Origin: Streptomyces poonensis
Lineage (GTDB): Bacteria; Actinomycetota; Actinomycetes; Streptomycetales; Streptomycetaceae
Assembly (NCBI RefSeq): GCF_014650915.1
Contig: NZ_BMVW01000001.1
Location: forward strand, 744,001-808,000
Length of the DNA: 64,000 nt
Reading direction: 5' to 3'
The first letter of the stretch is position 1. Each line of letters opens with the position of its first letter. The notes under the pieces are model-generated. The model was not told where the DNA came from. It did not search any database and saw only the letters and a program-made list of their open reading frames with translations. Position numbers and translations under genes: made by a program. Below are positions 53,065 through 62,106 of the stretch, piece after piece.

Positions 53065-54294
53065 TCAGTCCATGACCGTGTACCCCGCCTCGCGCAGGGC
53101 GCGGCCGACCTCGGCGCAGTGTTCCGGGCCCTTCGTCTCCAGGTGCAGCTCGACCTCGGCCTCCGTGAGCCCGAGCCGGGGGTCGGTCCGTACGTGGCTC
53201 ACGTCGAGGACGTTGGCGTCGACCGCCGACAGCACCCCCAGCAGCGTGGCGAGGGCGCCCGGCCGGTCGGTCAGGCGCAGCCGGACGGCCAGGTAGCGGC
53301 CCTGCGCCGCCATGCCGTGCCGCAGGACGCGCTCCATCAGCACCGGGTCGACGTTGCCGCCGGACAGCACCGCGACCACCGGTCCCGTGAAGCTGTCCGG
53401 CGCGCTCAGCAGGGCGGCGACCGGGCTCGCCCCGGCCGGCTCGACCACCAGTTTGGCCCGCTCCAGGCAGAGCAGCAGGGCGGCGGACAGCGCGTCCTCC
53501 GAGACCGTGCGGACCTCGTCGACCAGCTCGCCGATGATCCCGAACGGCACGTCGCCCGGCCGCCCGACCTTGATGCCGTCCGCCATCGTCGCCGGACCCT
53601 CGACGGACACCGGGCGCCCGGCCGCCAGCGACGGCGGGTACGCCGCCGCGCCCTCCGCCTGCACCCCGATGATCCGGACGTCCGGGCGCAGTGTCTTCAC
53701 GGCGACCGCGATGCCCGCGGCCAGCCCGCCGCCGCCGATCCCCACGACGATCGTGCGCACCTCGGGGCACTGCTCCAGGATCTCCAGGCCGAGCGTGCCC
53801 TGGCCCGTGATGACGTCCGGGTGGTCGAAGGGGTGGATGAACACCGCGCCCGTCGCGGCCGCGTACTCCTGAGCGGCGGCCAGCGTCTCGTCGACGACCA
53901 CGCCGTGCAGGCGCACCTCGGCGCCGTAGTCGCGGGTGGCGCTGATCTTGGGCAGCGGGGCGCCCTTCGGCATGAAGACGGTGGCGTGCACGCCGAGCAG
54001 CGCGGAGGCGAGGGCGACGCCCTGCGCGTGGTTGCCCGCGCTCGCGGCGACGACCCCGGCGGCACGCTCCTCGGGCAGCAGGCCCGCGATGCGCACATAG
54101 GCGCCGCGGAGCTTGAACGAACCGGTCCGCTGGAGGTTCTCGCACTTGAGGTGCACCGGAGCGCCGATCAGCTGCGACAGATGCCTGCTGCTCTCCATGG
54201 CGGTGACCCGCGCGATGCCCGAGAGCATCTTCTGGGCACCGCGGACGTCGTCGAGCGTCACGCGCGGCAAGGAGTCAGCTGTGCTGTAGCTCAT
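53065..54294 (-). CDS. ilvA: Threonine ammonia-lyase (catabolic type, ACT domain)
   Basis: This 409-aa fold-type II PLP enzyme deaminates threonine (and serine) to 2-oxobutyrate. The PLP lysine is in RTGSFKLRGAYVR and the phosphate-binding loop is GIGGGGLAAG. One ACT domain (about 330-405) ends the protein. A single ACT domain and about 400 residues fit the TdcB/YgkM-like actinobacterial type. ATG at 54294 was chosen over GTG at 54300; neither has a clear ribosome site. It diverges from a MarR regulator. Confidence 0.92.
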   Translation of the reverse strand: MSYSTADSLPRVTLDDVRGAQKMLSGIARVTAMESSRHLSQLIGAPVHLKCENLQRTGSFKLRGAYVRIAGLLPEERAAGVVAASAGNHAQGVALASALLGVHATVFMPKGAPLPKISATRDYGAEVRLHGVVVDETLAAAQEYAAATGAVFIHPFDHPDVITGQGTLGLEILEQCPEVRTIVVGIGGGGLAAGIAVAVKTLRPDVRIIGVQAEGAAAYPPSLAAGRPVSVEGPATMADGIKVGRPGDVPFGIIGELVDEVRTVSEDALSAALLLCLERAKLVVEPAGASPVAALLSAPDSFTGPVVAVLSGGNVDPVLMERVLRHGMAAQGRYLAVRLRLTDRPGALATLLGVLSAVDANVLDVSHVRTDPRLGLTEAEVELHLETKGPEHCAEVGRALREAGYTVMD

Positions 54295-54438
54295 GACCAC
54301 CAGTCTCGCAGTTCACACTGTGCCGCCGCGGCGGGAGCACGGGTCGCGACCGGTTTGCGCAGCGTCGGTACGACCCGGCTGTCCGCCGCGTACTCTGTCC
54401 CCCAACCCAGCACCCACGCATGAAGTGAGCCCCCGGCC

Positions 54439-54963
54439 ATGCCCACACCACCTGACATGTCGATGGACATGACGACCGTCGGTGACACCGGTCTTCTCGA
54501 CACGCTGCAGCACGAGGTCGCGGTGTTCGCACGCCGTGCCGAACAGACCCGGCTCGGCGGTGTCGGGCAGGTGCGCAACTCCATGGACCGCGCCGCGTAC
54601 CTGCTGCTCAACCGCCTCGACAAAGAAGGCCCGATGGGCGTCAAGGCACTCGCCGCCAGCATGGGCATCGACTCCTCCACGGTGACCCGGCAGGTGGCCC
54701 CGCTCGTCGACACCGGCCTGGTCAAGCGCACCTCCCACCCGGAGGACGGGCGCGCGGTGGTGCTCCAGCTGTCCCCGCGCGGGGTGTCCCGCCTGGACGA
54801 AGTACGGGACTCGCGGCGCCAGTTGATGGCGGAGCTGACGCGGGACTGGGCGCCGGGGGAGCGCGAGATGTTCTGTGCGCTCCTGACCCGCTTCAACGGC
54901 GCGCTCTCCGCCCGCATGGCCGTCCCGGGGGTCCCGGTGGCCGAGTCGGAGACGGCTTCCTGA
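54439..54963 (+). CDS. MarR-family transcription regulator
   Basis: This 174-aa protein has the winged helix of MarR proteins (about 45-115), with VKALAASMGIDSSTVTRQVA as recognition region and the wing HPEDGRAVVLQLSPRG. It has an extended Met-rich N-terminus, so the true start could be the ATG at 54457 (MSMDMTT) rather than 54439. It diverges from the threonine dehydratase gene across 144 bp and may regulate it or itself. Ligand unknown. Confidence 0.9.
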   Translation: MPTPPDMSMDMTTVGDTGLLDTLQHEVAVFARRAEQTRLGGVGQVRNSMDRAAYLLLNRLDKEGPMGVKALAASMGIDSSTVTRQVAPLVDTGLVKRTSHPEDGRAVVLQLSPRGVSRLDEVRDSRRQLMAELTRDWAPGEREMFCALLTRFNGALSARMAVPGVPVAESETAS

Positions 54964-55229
54964 GGGAACGGTTCCGGCCGCGTCACGGCCGCGGACGGCC
55001 GCGCCGTCCACGCGCCGTCCATGGACGGGGCCGCCGCGCCTGTCGCTCGCTCGTGTGGTGCGGGATCACGGCGCGCACACCTGTCGCGAGCGGTGAGTGA
55101 CCACGCGCGCGGGGCGAACGGCCGCCCTTCGCACGCGTGTGCTGCGCGGCTCTTGACCGTGCGGCCGCTCCTGGCCTCATATGAGATCGGGGCCCGTCGC
55201 CGTCGGGGTGCCCCCGGACGGGAGGCGCG

Positions 55230-55739
55230 GTGCGAGGACGGCAGACGTCGCAGGGTGTTCGCCGGGCCCGGGAGTTCGAGGCGTTCGTCGCGGGCGCGGC
55301 CGGGCGGCTGCTCCATGCCGCCACCCTGCTCACCGCGGAACCGCCGGACGACAACCCGCGCGCGCGGCGCCTGCTGACGCTGGCCCTCGCCCATACGTAC
55401 GCCTCCTGGGACCGGCTGCGCGGCGAGGACCCGTACGACCGGACGCGCCGGGAGCTGGCCCTGCGCTTCGCGCGCGGGACGTGGCCCGGGCGCGGCCGGT
55501 CCCGGGCCTCCTCCGGGAGCGTGCTGGCGGCGCTCACCCCGCAGGAGCGGCTGGTGCTGGTCCTGAGGCTGTTCGAGGGCGTGGCCGAGGAGCAGACGGC
55601 GGCCCTGCTCGGGCTGTCCGCCGAACGCGTCCGGGCGATCTGCGCGCGTGCCATGACCAACCTGCTGCGTCCGGCACGCGGACGGGCGCCCGCGGCCCTG
55701 GGGACGGAGGCCGTGGAGACGGAGGTGACGCGGTCATGA
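55230..55739 (+). CDS. Atypical sigma-70-like factor
   Basis: This 169-aa protein has a recognisable region 4 helix-turn-helix (LTPQERLVLVLRLFEGVAEE, then LLGLSAERVRAICARAMTNL). Its N-terminal half only loosely resembles region 2 (LLTLALAHTYASWDRLRGED). GTG at 55230 has GGGAGG 4-5 nt upstream. Its stop overlaps the start of the next gene by 4 nt. It may be a divergent ECF sigma factor or a regulator derived from one. The 266-bp upstream gap has no other gene. Confidence 0.75.
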   Translation: MRGRQTSQGVRRAREFEAFVAGAAGRLLHAATLLTAEPPDDNPRARRLLTLALAHTYASWDRLRGEDPYDRTRRELALRFARGTWPGRGRSRASSGSVLAALTPQERLVLVLRLFEGVAEEQTAALLGLSAERVRAICARAMTNLLRPARGRAPAALGTEAVETEVTRS

Positions 55740-55984
55740 GCCTGCGCGGGCGGGAGGCCGCCGTCCGGCACCTCCTGGAGGGGGCGCCGCCGCGGGTGCC
55801 GCCCGGGCTGTACGGGGACGTGGTGCGGCGCGGCGGGCGCATCCTGCGCCGCAGGACCGCGGCCCGCCGCCTGCTGTGGCTGGTGCTGCTGACGGCGGCG
55901 GTCGCGTTCGTCGTGTGGGCGTCGATGGCGCGCCCGTGGGTGCAGCCCCCGTCGGACACGACGCCGCCGCTGACCGGCTGGTGA
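55736..55984 (+). CDS. Small membrane protein coupled to sigma-like gene
   Basis: This 82-aa protein has a basic N-terminal half (RRGGRILRRRTAARR) and one membrane helix (LLWLVLLTAAVAFVVWASMA) followed by a short Pro-rich tail. ATG at 55736 overlaps the sigma-like stop (ATGA). Coupling suggests it anchors or restrains the sigma-like protein, although no known anti-sigma motif is visible. Confidence 0.8.
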   Translation: MSLRGREAAVRHLLEGAPPRVPPGLYGDVVRRGGRILRRRTAARRLLWLVLLTAAVAFVVWASMARPWVQPPSDTTPPLTGW

Positions 55985-56015
55985 TCACCTGCCGCGCCGT
56001 GCCCGGGTGAGCGGG

Positions 56016-57173
56016 TTACCGGCCGAGGGCCTGCTGGAGGTCCTCGAGGAGATCGTCGACGTTCTCGATGCCCACCGAGAGACGGACGAGGTCGGCCGGC
56101 ACCTCGAGCGCCGAACCGGCCGCGGACGCGTGCGTCATCCGGCCGGGGTGCTCGATCAGGGACTCCACACCGCCGAGGGACTCACCGAGCGTGAAGACCT
56201 TGGCGCGGTTGCAGACCTCGACGGCCGCCTCCTCGCCGCCCTCGACCCGGAAGGAGACCATGCCGCCGAACGCCCTCATCTGCTTGGCCGCGACCTCGTG
56301 TCCCGGGTGGTCGGGGAGGCCCGGGTAGAGGACGCTCGTCACGCGCGCGTGCCGGGTGAGCATGTCGGCGACCTTCGTGGCGTTCTCGCTGTGCCGGTCC
56401 ATACGGACGGCGAGGGTCTTGGTGCCGCGCAGCACCAGCCAGGAGTCGAAGGGCCCGGCGACCGCGCCCATCGCGTTCTGGTGGTACGCGAGCTCCTCGC
56501 CCAGCTTCTGGTCGCTCACGACGAGCGCGCCGCCGACGACGTCCGAGTGGCCGCCCATGTACTTGGTCAGCGAGTGCACGACGACATCGGCGCCGAGGGC
56601 GAGGGGCTGCTGGAGGTAGGGCGTGGCGAAGGTGTTGTCGACGACCAGCTTCGCGCCGGCCTCACGGGCGACCTGGGCGACGGCGGCGATGTCGGTGATG
56701 CCGAGGAGCGGGTTGGACGGGGTCTCCACCCAGATGACCTTGGTCTTCGGGGTGAGGGCGGCTCGTACGGCCGCGGGATCGCTCGAGTCGGCGACCGACC
56801 ACTCCACGCCCCACCGCGAGACGACCTTCGCGAAGAGCCGGAACGTGCCGCCGTACGCGTCGTTGGGGATGACCACGTGGTCACCGGGGCGGAGCAGCGT
56901 ACGCAACAGGCAGTCCTCGGCGGCCAGTCCGGACGCGAACGCGAGGCCGCGGCAGCCGCCCTCGAGGGCCGCGAGGTTCTCCTCCAGGGCGGTCCTGGTC
57001 GGGTTCGCGCTGCGGCTGTACTCGTAGCCGCCGCGCAGGCCGCCGACGCCGTCCTGCTTGTAGGTCGAGACCTGGTAGATCGGCGGGACGACCGCGCCGG
57101 TGAGGGGATCCGCGGTGTTGCCCGCGTGGATCGCGAGGGTCTCGAAATGCTGACTGATGTGCCTGTCGCTCAT
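56016..57173 (-). CDS. metB: Cystathionine gamma-synthase
   Basis: This 385-aa Cys/Met-metabolism PLP enzyme shows YEYSRSANPTRTALEENLA, the PLP lysine in VVHSLTKYMGGHSDVVGG and a carboxylate Arg in PADLVRLSVGIEN. It would join O-acylhomoserine with cysteine to cystathionine, although a cystathionine beta/gamma-lyase cannot be excluded by motif alone. ATG at 57173 has no ribosome site. A TACGCT hexamer ends 8 nt upstream, pointing to a leaderless message. Confidence 0.88.
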   Translation of the reverse strand: MSDRHISQHFETLAIHAGNTADPLTGAVVPPIYQVSTYKQDGVGGLRGGYEYSRSANPTRTALEENLAALEGGCRGLAFASGLAAEDCLLRTLLRPGDHVVIPNDAYGGTFRLFAKVVSRWGVEWSVADSSDPAAVRAALTPKTKVIWVETPSNPLLGITDIAAVAQVAREAGAKLVVDNTFATPYLQQPLALGADVVVHSLTKYMGGHSDVVGGALVVSDQKLGEELAYHQNAMGAVAGPFDSWLVLRGTKTLAVRMDRHSENATKVADMLTRHARVTSVLYPGLPDHPGHEVAAKQMRAFGGMVSFRVEGGEEAAVEVCNRAKVFTLGESLGGVESLIEHPGRMTHASAAGSALEVPADLVRLSVGIENVDDLLEDLQQALGR

Positions 57174-57411
57174 GGGCACCGAGCGTAGTGCGCCGGACGG
57201 GCCGCCGGGGGAAGGGAAGGGCCGGCCGCGGCCGGTCGGCCGGAACACGCCGCTCCCGGTGACCGGCCGGCACGGGAACGTGTCCCTCCCGTGGTCAGAA
57301 GCGGGAGGGGTGGTCACCGTGACGGGTATTCGCCGCCGGGTCCGGGCCGGCTACCGAGCCGTGACCCGGCCGGGTTGGCCAATTGTCGGACCCTTCTGGT
57401 TCGCTTGAGGC

Positions 57412-58530
57412 ATGGAGATTCTCTGGGTCCTGATCGCCGCACTGATGATCGGCTACGCGGTCAACCTGATCGTGTCGCGCAGGCGTGCCGGAATCCAGCA
57501 GGTGACGCCGGGGCATCCGGACGCCGCGGACCCGGCGGACTACGGCTTCGTGCGGCAGGAGCAGCTGGACATCCGTATGCCCGGCCCCGACCAGGACCTC
57601 CTCGACGTCCTGGACCTGGTGCAGCGCACCCAGGACTACCGCGCCGCCGCGCAGCTGCTCCAGGGCACCGAGGCGGAGGGCGAGCGCCGCTGGCAGCGGG
57701 TGCAGGCCTTCGCCGGCGCCGCGTCGCTGGAGCTCCAGCAGCGCCCCGGCGGGGTGAGCGACACCCCCGGCGGGCAGTGGCTGCGGGTGTGGCGGGCCGA
57801 GGCGCCCAAGGACGCGGGCGGTGCGGCGGTGCACGCGGAGTTCCTGGTGCAGCAGGCGTGGCGGACGGCGACGCCGGGCACGGACGAGTTCCGGATCATC
57901 ATGGAGGAGGCCAGGGCGGCCTGCGGCGACGCCGCGCTGCTGGCGCCGGGCGACCCGGTCCCGTACATCGTCGAGCTGTCGGTGGCGCGCGGACTCGGCT
58001 ACTCCCAGCAGGAGTTCGATCAGCTCTGGCTGAAGATCCTGGACCGTGCGCCGGCCCACATGGGCGCGCATCTGGCCGCGCTGCACTACTGGTGCGAGAA
58101 GTGGCACGGTTCGCGGCAGACGGCGTACGCGTTCGCGGAGGCGGCCGCGGCCCGCGCGCCCAAGGGCTCCCTCCTCGCGGCCATGCCCCTCTTCGCGGTG
58201 TTCGAGCACCTGCCCGAGGTCAATCTGGTCCGGGGTTTCTACCAGAGCGAGGTCGTCACGAAGGCGGTCCACGGCGCCCTCTTCGCGGTCCACGCGGCCC
58301 GTCCCGACGACCCGATGCTGGCCCATGTCCGCCATCTCCTGGTGTTCTTCCTGGTCCGGGGCGAGCGCTGGGCCGAGGCGATGACCCAGCTGGTCCACGT
58401 CGACGGCCATGTGGGCGCCCTGCCGTGGATCCTCGATCCCGACCCGGCCGCGGACTACGCGATATACCGGGCGCTCGCGGTGGCGGGGTACGAGGCGAAC
58501 GGCGGCAGCCCGGCGACGCTGCTGCGCTGA
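57412..58530 (+). CDS. Membrane-anchored TPR-like protein
   Basis: This 372-aa protein starts with one membrane helix (ILWVLIAALMIGYAVNLIV) and continues as an all-helical cytoplasmic region with aromatic-rich helix pairs such as HLAALHYWCEKWHGSRQTAY, the pattern of TPR-like repeats. No catalytic motif is visible. It may scaffold a membrane complex. TGAGG lies 4 nt before ATG at 57412. It diverges from metB across 238 bp that contains several short GC inverted repeats. Confidence 0.78.
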   Translation: MEILWVLIAALMIGYAVNLIVSRRRAGIQQVTPGHPDAADPADYGFVRQEQLDIRMPGPDQDLLDVLDLVQRTQDYRAAAQLLQGTEAEGERRWQRVQAFAGAASLELQQRPGGVSDTPGGQWLRVWRAEAPKDAGGAAVHAEFLVQQAWRTATPGTDEFRIIMEEARAACGDAALLAPGDPVPYIVELSVARGLGYSQQEFDQLWLKILDRAPAHMGAHLAALHYWCEKWHGSRQTAYAFAEAAAARAPKGSLLAAMPLFAVFEHLPEVNLVRGFYQSEVVTKAVHGALFAVHAARPDDPMLAHVRHLLVFFLVRGERWAEAMTQLVHVDGHVGALPWILDPDPAADYAIYRALAVAGYEANGGSPATLLR

Positions 58531-58683
58531 GCGCGGGCCGGTCGCGCCTTGCGGCCCCACCCACGGGTGGGCGACACTCCGCGCCCGAGCATGTACCGAT
58601 GCCACGTCCCTGTGGCGGAGTTCTGCCGGATGCGCGACGCGAGCCCGGCGAACGTGACGGCGGCCCGGACGTAGCACCGGGCC

Positions 58684-58709
58684 GGAATGCCGTGCGTCCC
58701 CGGCGCGTT
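58684..58709 (+). promoter_or_regulatory. Sigma-R-type promoter of msrA
   Basis: GGAAT at 58684-58688 and GTT at 58707-58709 are separated by exactly 18 nt, the sigma-R consensus of Streptomyces. It lies about 60 nt before the msrA start. Sigma-R answers thiol oxidation, and msrA is a known type of target. The match is seen; control is inferred. Confidence 0.8.
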
Positions 58710-58771
58710 CTCCGGTTGCCGTCCCCGCGACCCCACGGGGTCGGCGAGGAGACGACGAAGGAGCCCGCGAC

Positions 58772-59449
58772 ATGCTGTTCGGCCGTACGCCCGTCCTGCC
58801 CAGCCCCGAGCAGGCGCTGAAGGGCCGCCCGGAGCCGGCCTACACGGTCCCCGAGCACCACACGGTCCTCGGCACCCCGCTGCTCGGCCCCTACCCCGAG
58901 GGCCTGGAGACCGCCGACTTCGGCCTGGGCTGTTTCTGGGGTGCCGAGCGCAAGTTCTGGCAGCTGCCGGCCGGTGTGCACACGACCCTGGTCGGCTACC
59001 AGGGCGGCTACACCGAGAACCCCGCGTACGAGGAGGTCTGCTCGGGCCTGACGGGCCACACCGAGGCGGTGCGGGTGGTGTACGACCCCGAGGTGATCCC
59101 GTACGAGGAACTGCTGCGAGTCTTCTGGGAGTCCCACGACCCCACGCAGGGCTTCCGCCAGGGCAACGACGTCGGCACGCAGTACCGCTCCGCGATCTAC
59201 ACCCACTCCGCTGCCCAGGCCACCGCGGCCCGGGCCTCCCGCGAGGCCTACCAGAAGGTCCTGACGCGCTCCGGCCACGGCACGATCACCACGGAGATCC
59301 TCCCGGCGGAGGGCCGCACGTTCTACCCGGCGGAGGAGTACCACCAGCAGTACCTCTCCGACGCCAAGAACCCCGACGGGTACTGCGGCCTGGGCGGCAC
59401 CGGTGTGTCCTGCCCGATCGGCGTGGCGCCGGTCCGCGGCGACGGCTGA
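58772..59449 (+). CDS. msrA: Peptide methionine sulfoxide reductase A
   Basis: This 225-aa repair enzyme reduces Met-S-sulfoxide. The catalytic Cys is in [13 protein letters not shown] and resolving cysteines are in [13 protein letters not shown] near the C-terminus. ATG at 58772 has AAGGAG about 9 nt upstream. A sigma-R promoter match lies upstream, so it is probably induced by disulfide stress. A second MsrA paralogue follows at 59589. Confidence 0.96.
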   Translation: MLFGRTPVLPSPEQALKGRPEPAYTVPEHHTVLGTPLLGPYPEGLETADFGLGCFWGAERKFWQLPAGVHTTLVGYQGGYTENPAYEEVCSGLTGHTEAVRVVYDPEVIPYEELLRVFWESHDPTQGFRQGNDVGTQYRSAIYTHSAAQATAARASREAYQKVLTRSGHGTITTEILPAEGRTFYPAEEYHQQYLSDAKNPDGYCGLGGTGVSCPIGVAPVRGDG

Positions 59450-59588
59450 AGCGCTGGACGGCCGGTCCGCGCACGTCGCGTACGGACCTCCCCCGACGCC
59501 GACGCCCCGTGGCGCACGGGGCGTCGGTGATGGCATGGTCGGAAGAGACCGTGCGGAACCGCGGCGGCCGTGGGAGCGAGGGGGCCTG

Positions 59589-60233
59589 ATGGTGTTCGGG
59601 TGGGGCGGGGAACTGCGGATGCCGACGGCCGACGAGGCACCGAAGGGGCGGGACGCGCTCGCGTACGAGGTGCCCGAGCGGCATGCCGCGCTCGGGAATC
59701 CGCTGCTGGGCCCCTATCCGGAGACGTACGAGGTCGCGGAGTTCGCGCTCGGGTGTTTCTGGGGGGCCGAGCGGAGGTTCTGGCAGACCGTCGGGGTGTG
59801 GACGACCGTGACCGGGTTCCAGGGCGGCTTCACCCCGTACCCCGTCGACGACGAGGTACGGACCGGGCTGACGGGACACGCCGAGACCGTGCGGGTCGTC
59901 TTCGATCCGGCGGTCGTGCCGTACGAGCGGCTGCTCCGGGTCTTCTGGGAGGGGCACGACCCGACGCAGGGCTTCCGGCAGGGCAACGACGTCGGCACCC
60001 ATGTCCGGTCGCTCCTCTTCACCCGCTCCCCCGCCCAGCGGGACGCCGCCGAGCGGACGCGGGAGCGGTACCAGGAGGCCCTGTCCGACGCCGGGTACGG
60101 GAAGATCACGACCGAGGTCCTCGACGCCGGACGGCACCCCTTCTATCCGGCGCGGGACCGTCATCAGCAGTACCTGCACCGGTACCCCGCCGGGTACTGC
60201 GGACTCGGCGGCACGGGAGTGACCCTGCCTTAG
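59589..60233 (+). CDS. Second MsrA paralogue, one resolving Cys changed
   Basis: This 214-aa MsrA homologue shares the same layout as the first gene, including [11 protein letters not shown] with the catalytic Cys and [14 protein letters not shown]. At the C-terminus it keeps Cys in [10 protein letters not shown] but ends VTLP where the first ends VSCP. The second resolving cysteine is therefore missing and it may recycle differently. ATG at 59589 follows a purine-rich GAGGGGG. It is 139 nt after msrA and may share its transcript. It probably arose by tandem duplication and diverged. Confidence 0.92.
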   Translation: MVFGWGGELRMPTADEAPKGRDALAYEVPERHAALGNPLLGPYPETYEVAEFALGCFWGAERRFWQTVGVWTTVTGFQGGFTPYPVDDEVRTGLTGHAETVRVVFDPAVVPYERLLRVFWEGHDPTQGFRQGNDVGTHVRSLLFTRSPAQRDAAERTRERYQEALSDAGYGKITTEVLDAGRHPFYPARDRHQQYLHRYPAGYCGLGGTGVTLP

Positions 60234-60252
60234 TGCCCCGGGGGTACGGCTG

Positions 60253-60636
60253 TCAGGAACCGCTGCCGTACGGACGGGTCAGGATCTCCAGGTTGTGGCC
60301 GTTCGGGTCCTCGAAGTAGGCGCCCCGGCCGCCGTCGTTCCGGTTGATCTCCATCTCCTTGCGGTGGCCGGGGTCGGCCCAGTACGTCAGGCCCGCCTCC
60401 TCGATCCGGCCGAAGATCTCGTCGAACTCCTCCTCCGAGACCAGGAAGGCGTAGTGCTGGGCGGTGATGGGGTCGGACGTCTCCGCGTAGTCGAGCGTCA
60501 CCCCGTTGGGGATCTGCACCGGGACGAACGGGCCGTACTGCGGGCTGACCTCCAGCCCCAGGATGTCGGCGAGGAACCGGGCGGACGCCTTCTTGTCACG
60601 GGCGGCGACGATCGTGTGGTTCAGCTCGATGGTCAT
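60253..60636 (-). CDS. VOC/glyoxalase-superfamily protein
   Basis: This 127-aa protein has the beta-alpha-beta-beta-beta repeats of the vicinal oxygen chelate fold. Metal-type residues are His in IELNHTIVAA and Glu in PNGHNLEILTRPYG. ATG at 60636 has AGAGGA about 6 nt upstream. It could be a lyase, dioxygenase or resistance protein; substrate unknown. It is convergent with the second MsrA gene. Confidence 0.88.
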   Translation of the reverse strand: MTIELNHTIVAARDKKASARFLADILGLEVSPQYGPFVPVQIPNGVTLDYAETSDPITAQHYAFLVSEEEFDEIFGRIEEAGLTYWADPGHRKEMEINRNDGGRGAYFEDPNGHNLEILTRPYGSGS

Positions 60637-60680
60637 GTCGAGTCCTCTCTTCACGCGACGAGGCCGACTCATCGGTCCGT

Positions 60681-60704
60681 GATCCTTGATCCTTGATCCT
60701 TGAC
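60681..60704. repeat. Three GATCCTTG tandem repeats
   Basis: GATCCTTG is repeated three times without change, upstream of the VOC gene on the minus strand. Noncoding slippage-type repeat. Confidence 0.9.
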
Positions 60705-60891
60705 CGCTGTCCGGCGCCAATCCCCGCAAGGCGTTGGGGACATGACCCACGCTATGCAGCCGTTCCCCGGCGCGCCATCGGCCCTTCGGCCGCCTCTTCC
60801 CCGGGCCTGCGACCTACGACCGGGGACCGGCGGCCGGGGGCCTGAGCCGTCGCGGCCCCGGTCCCCGGTCACCGGTCCCGGCCGGATCGGC

Positions 60892-61935
60892 TCAGATGGT
60901 CGCCGTGTCGATCACGAAGCGGTACCGCACGTCGCTCTTCAGCACCCGCTCGTACGCCTCGTTGATCTCGGAGGCGGCGATCAGCTCGATCTCGGCACCG
61001 AGGCCGTGCTCCGCGCAGAAGTCCAGCATCTCCTGGGTCTCCGCGATGCCGCCGATCATGGATCCGGCGAGGGTCTTGCGGCCGCCGATCACCGAGAAGA
61101 GGTTGAGCGAGATGGGCTCCTCGGGGGCGCCCACGTTCACCAGCGCGCCGTCCGTCTTCAGCAGGGCCAGGTACGCCCCGAAGTCCAGCGGAGCCGACAC
61201 CGTCGACAGGATGATGTCGAAGGAGCCGCGCAGCTTCTCGAAGGTCTCCGGGTCGCTGGTGGCGTAGTAGTGGTCGGCGCCCAGCTTCAGGCCGTCGTCC
61301 TTCTTGCGCAGCGACTGCGACAGCACCGTCACCTCGGCGCCGAGCGCGTGCGCGATCTTGACGCCCATGTGGCCGAGTCCGCCCATGCCGAGGACGGCGA
61401 CCTTCTTGCCGGGACCGGCGTTCCAGTGCTTCAGCGGCGAGTACGTGGTGATGCCGGCGCACAGCAGCGGCGCGGCGACATCGAGGGACAGCCCGTCCGG
61501 GATACGGAGGGCGAAGTTCTCGTCGACGACGATGTGCGTGGAGTAGCCGCCGTAGGTCACCTCGCCGTCCTTGCCGACGGCGCCGTACGTCTGCACGTTG
61601 CCCTGGGCGCAGTACTGCTCCAGTCCGGCCTTGCAGTTGTCGCACTCGCGGCAGGAGTCGACCATGCAGCCGACGCCCGCGTGGTCGCCGACCTGGAACT
61701 TGGTGACACCGGAGCCGACCTCGGTGACGACACCGGCGATCTCGTGTCCCGGGACCATCGGGAAGATCGCCTCGCCCCAGCCCGCGGTGGCCATGTGGAT
61801 GTCCGAGTGGCAGATGCCGGCGAACTTGATCTCGATCAGGACGTCGTGCTCCCCGACCGCGCGGCGCTCGATGGTGGTGCGCTCGAGGGGGGCCTTCGCG
61901 GAGGGGGCCGCGTAGGCGGCGACAGTGGTGCTCAT
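60892..61935 (-). CDS. Zinc NAD(P)-dependent alcohol dehydrogenase
   Basis: This 347-aa MDR-family enzyme has catalytic zinc ligands in GICHSDIH and PGHEIAG, the structural zinc set in [15 protein letters not shown] and the Rossmann motif [15 protein letters not shown]. It resembles YahK/cinnamyl-alcohol dehydrogenases that reduce aldehydes. ATG at 61935 has AGGAGAACCCCAGGA upstream. It diverges from an XRE regulator across 171 bp, a common regulator/target arrangement, and may detoxify aldehydes. Confidence 0.94.
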   Translation of the reverse strand: MSTTVAAYAAPSAKAPLERTTIERRAVGEHDVLIEIKFAGICHSDIHMATAGWGEAIFPMVPGHEIAGVVTEVGSGVTKFQVGDHAGVGCMVDSCRECDNCKAGLEQYCAQGNVQTYGAVGKDGEVTYGGYSTHIVVDENFALRIPDGLSLDVAAPLLCAGITTYSPLKHWNAGPGKKVAVLGMGGLGHMGVKIAHALGAEVTVLSQSLRKKDDGLKLGADHYYATSDPETFEKLRGSFDIILSTVSAPLDFGAYLALLKTDGALVNVGAPEEPISLNLFSVIGGRKTLAGSMIGGIAETQEMLDFCAEHGLGAEIELIAASEINEAYERVLKSDVRYRFVIDTATI

Positions 61936-62106
61936 TCCTGGGGTTCTCCTGGAGTCGTCCTGAGCCCGGCCTGCCTTCCGGCCGGGCACGCTCTCCATGC
62001 TGCCTCGCCGCATCACATACGCCCAGGTCACGGCTTTGCGTACGTCTGCTGGTCCTACTACTGGCGGGGTCAGGCTCCGGTGCGTACGACCAGGGATACT
62101 GGACAC

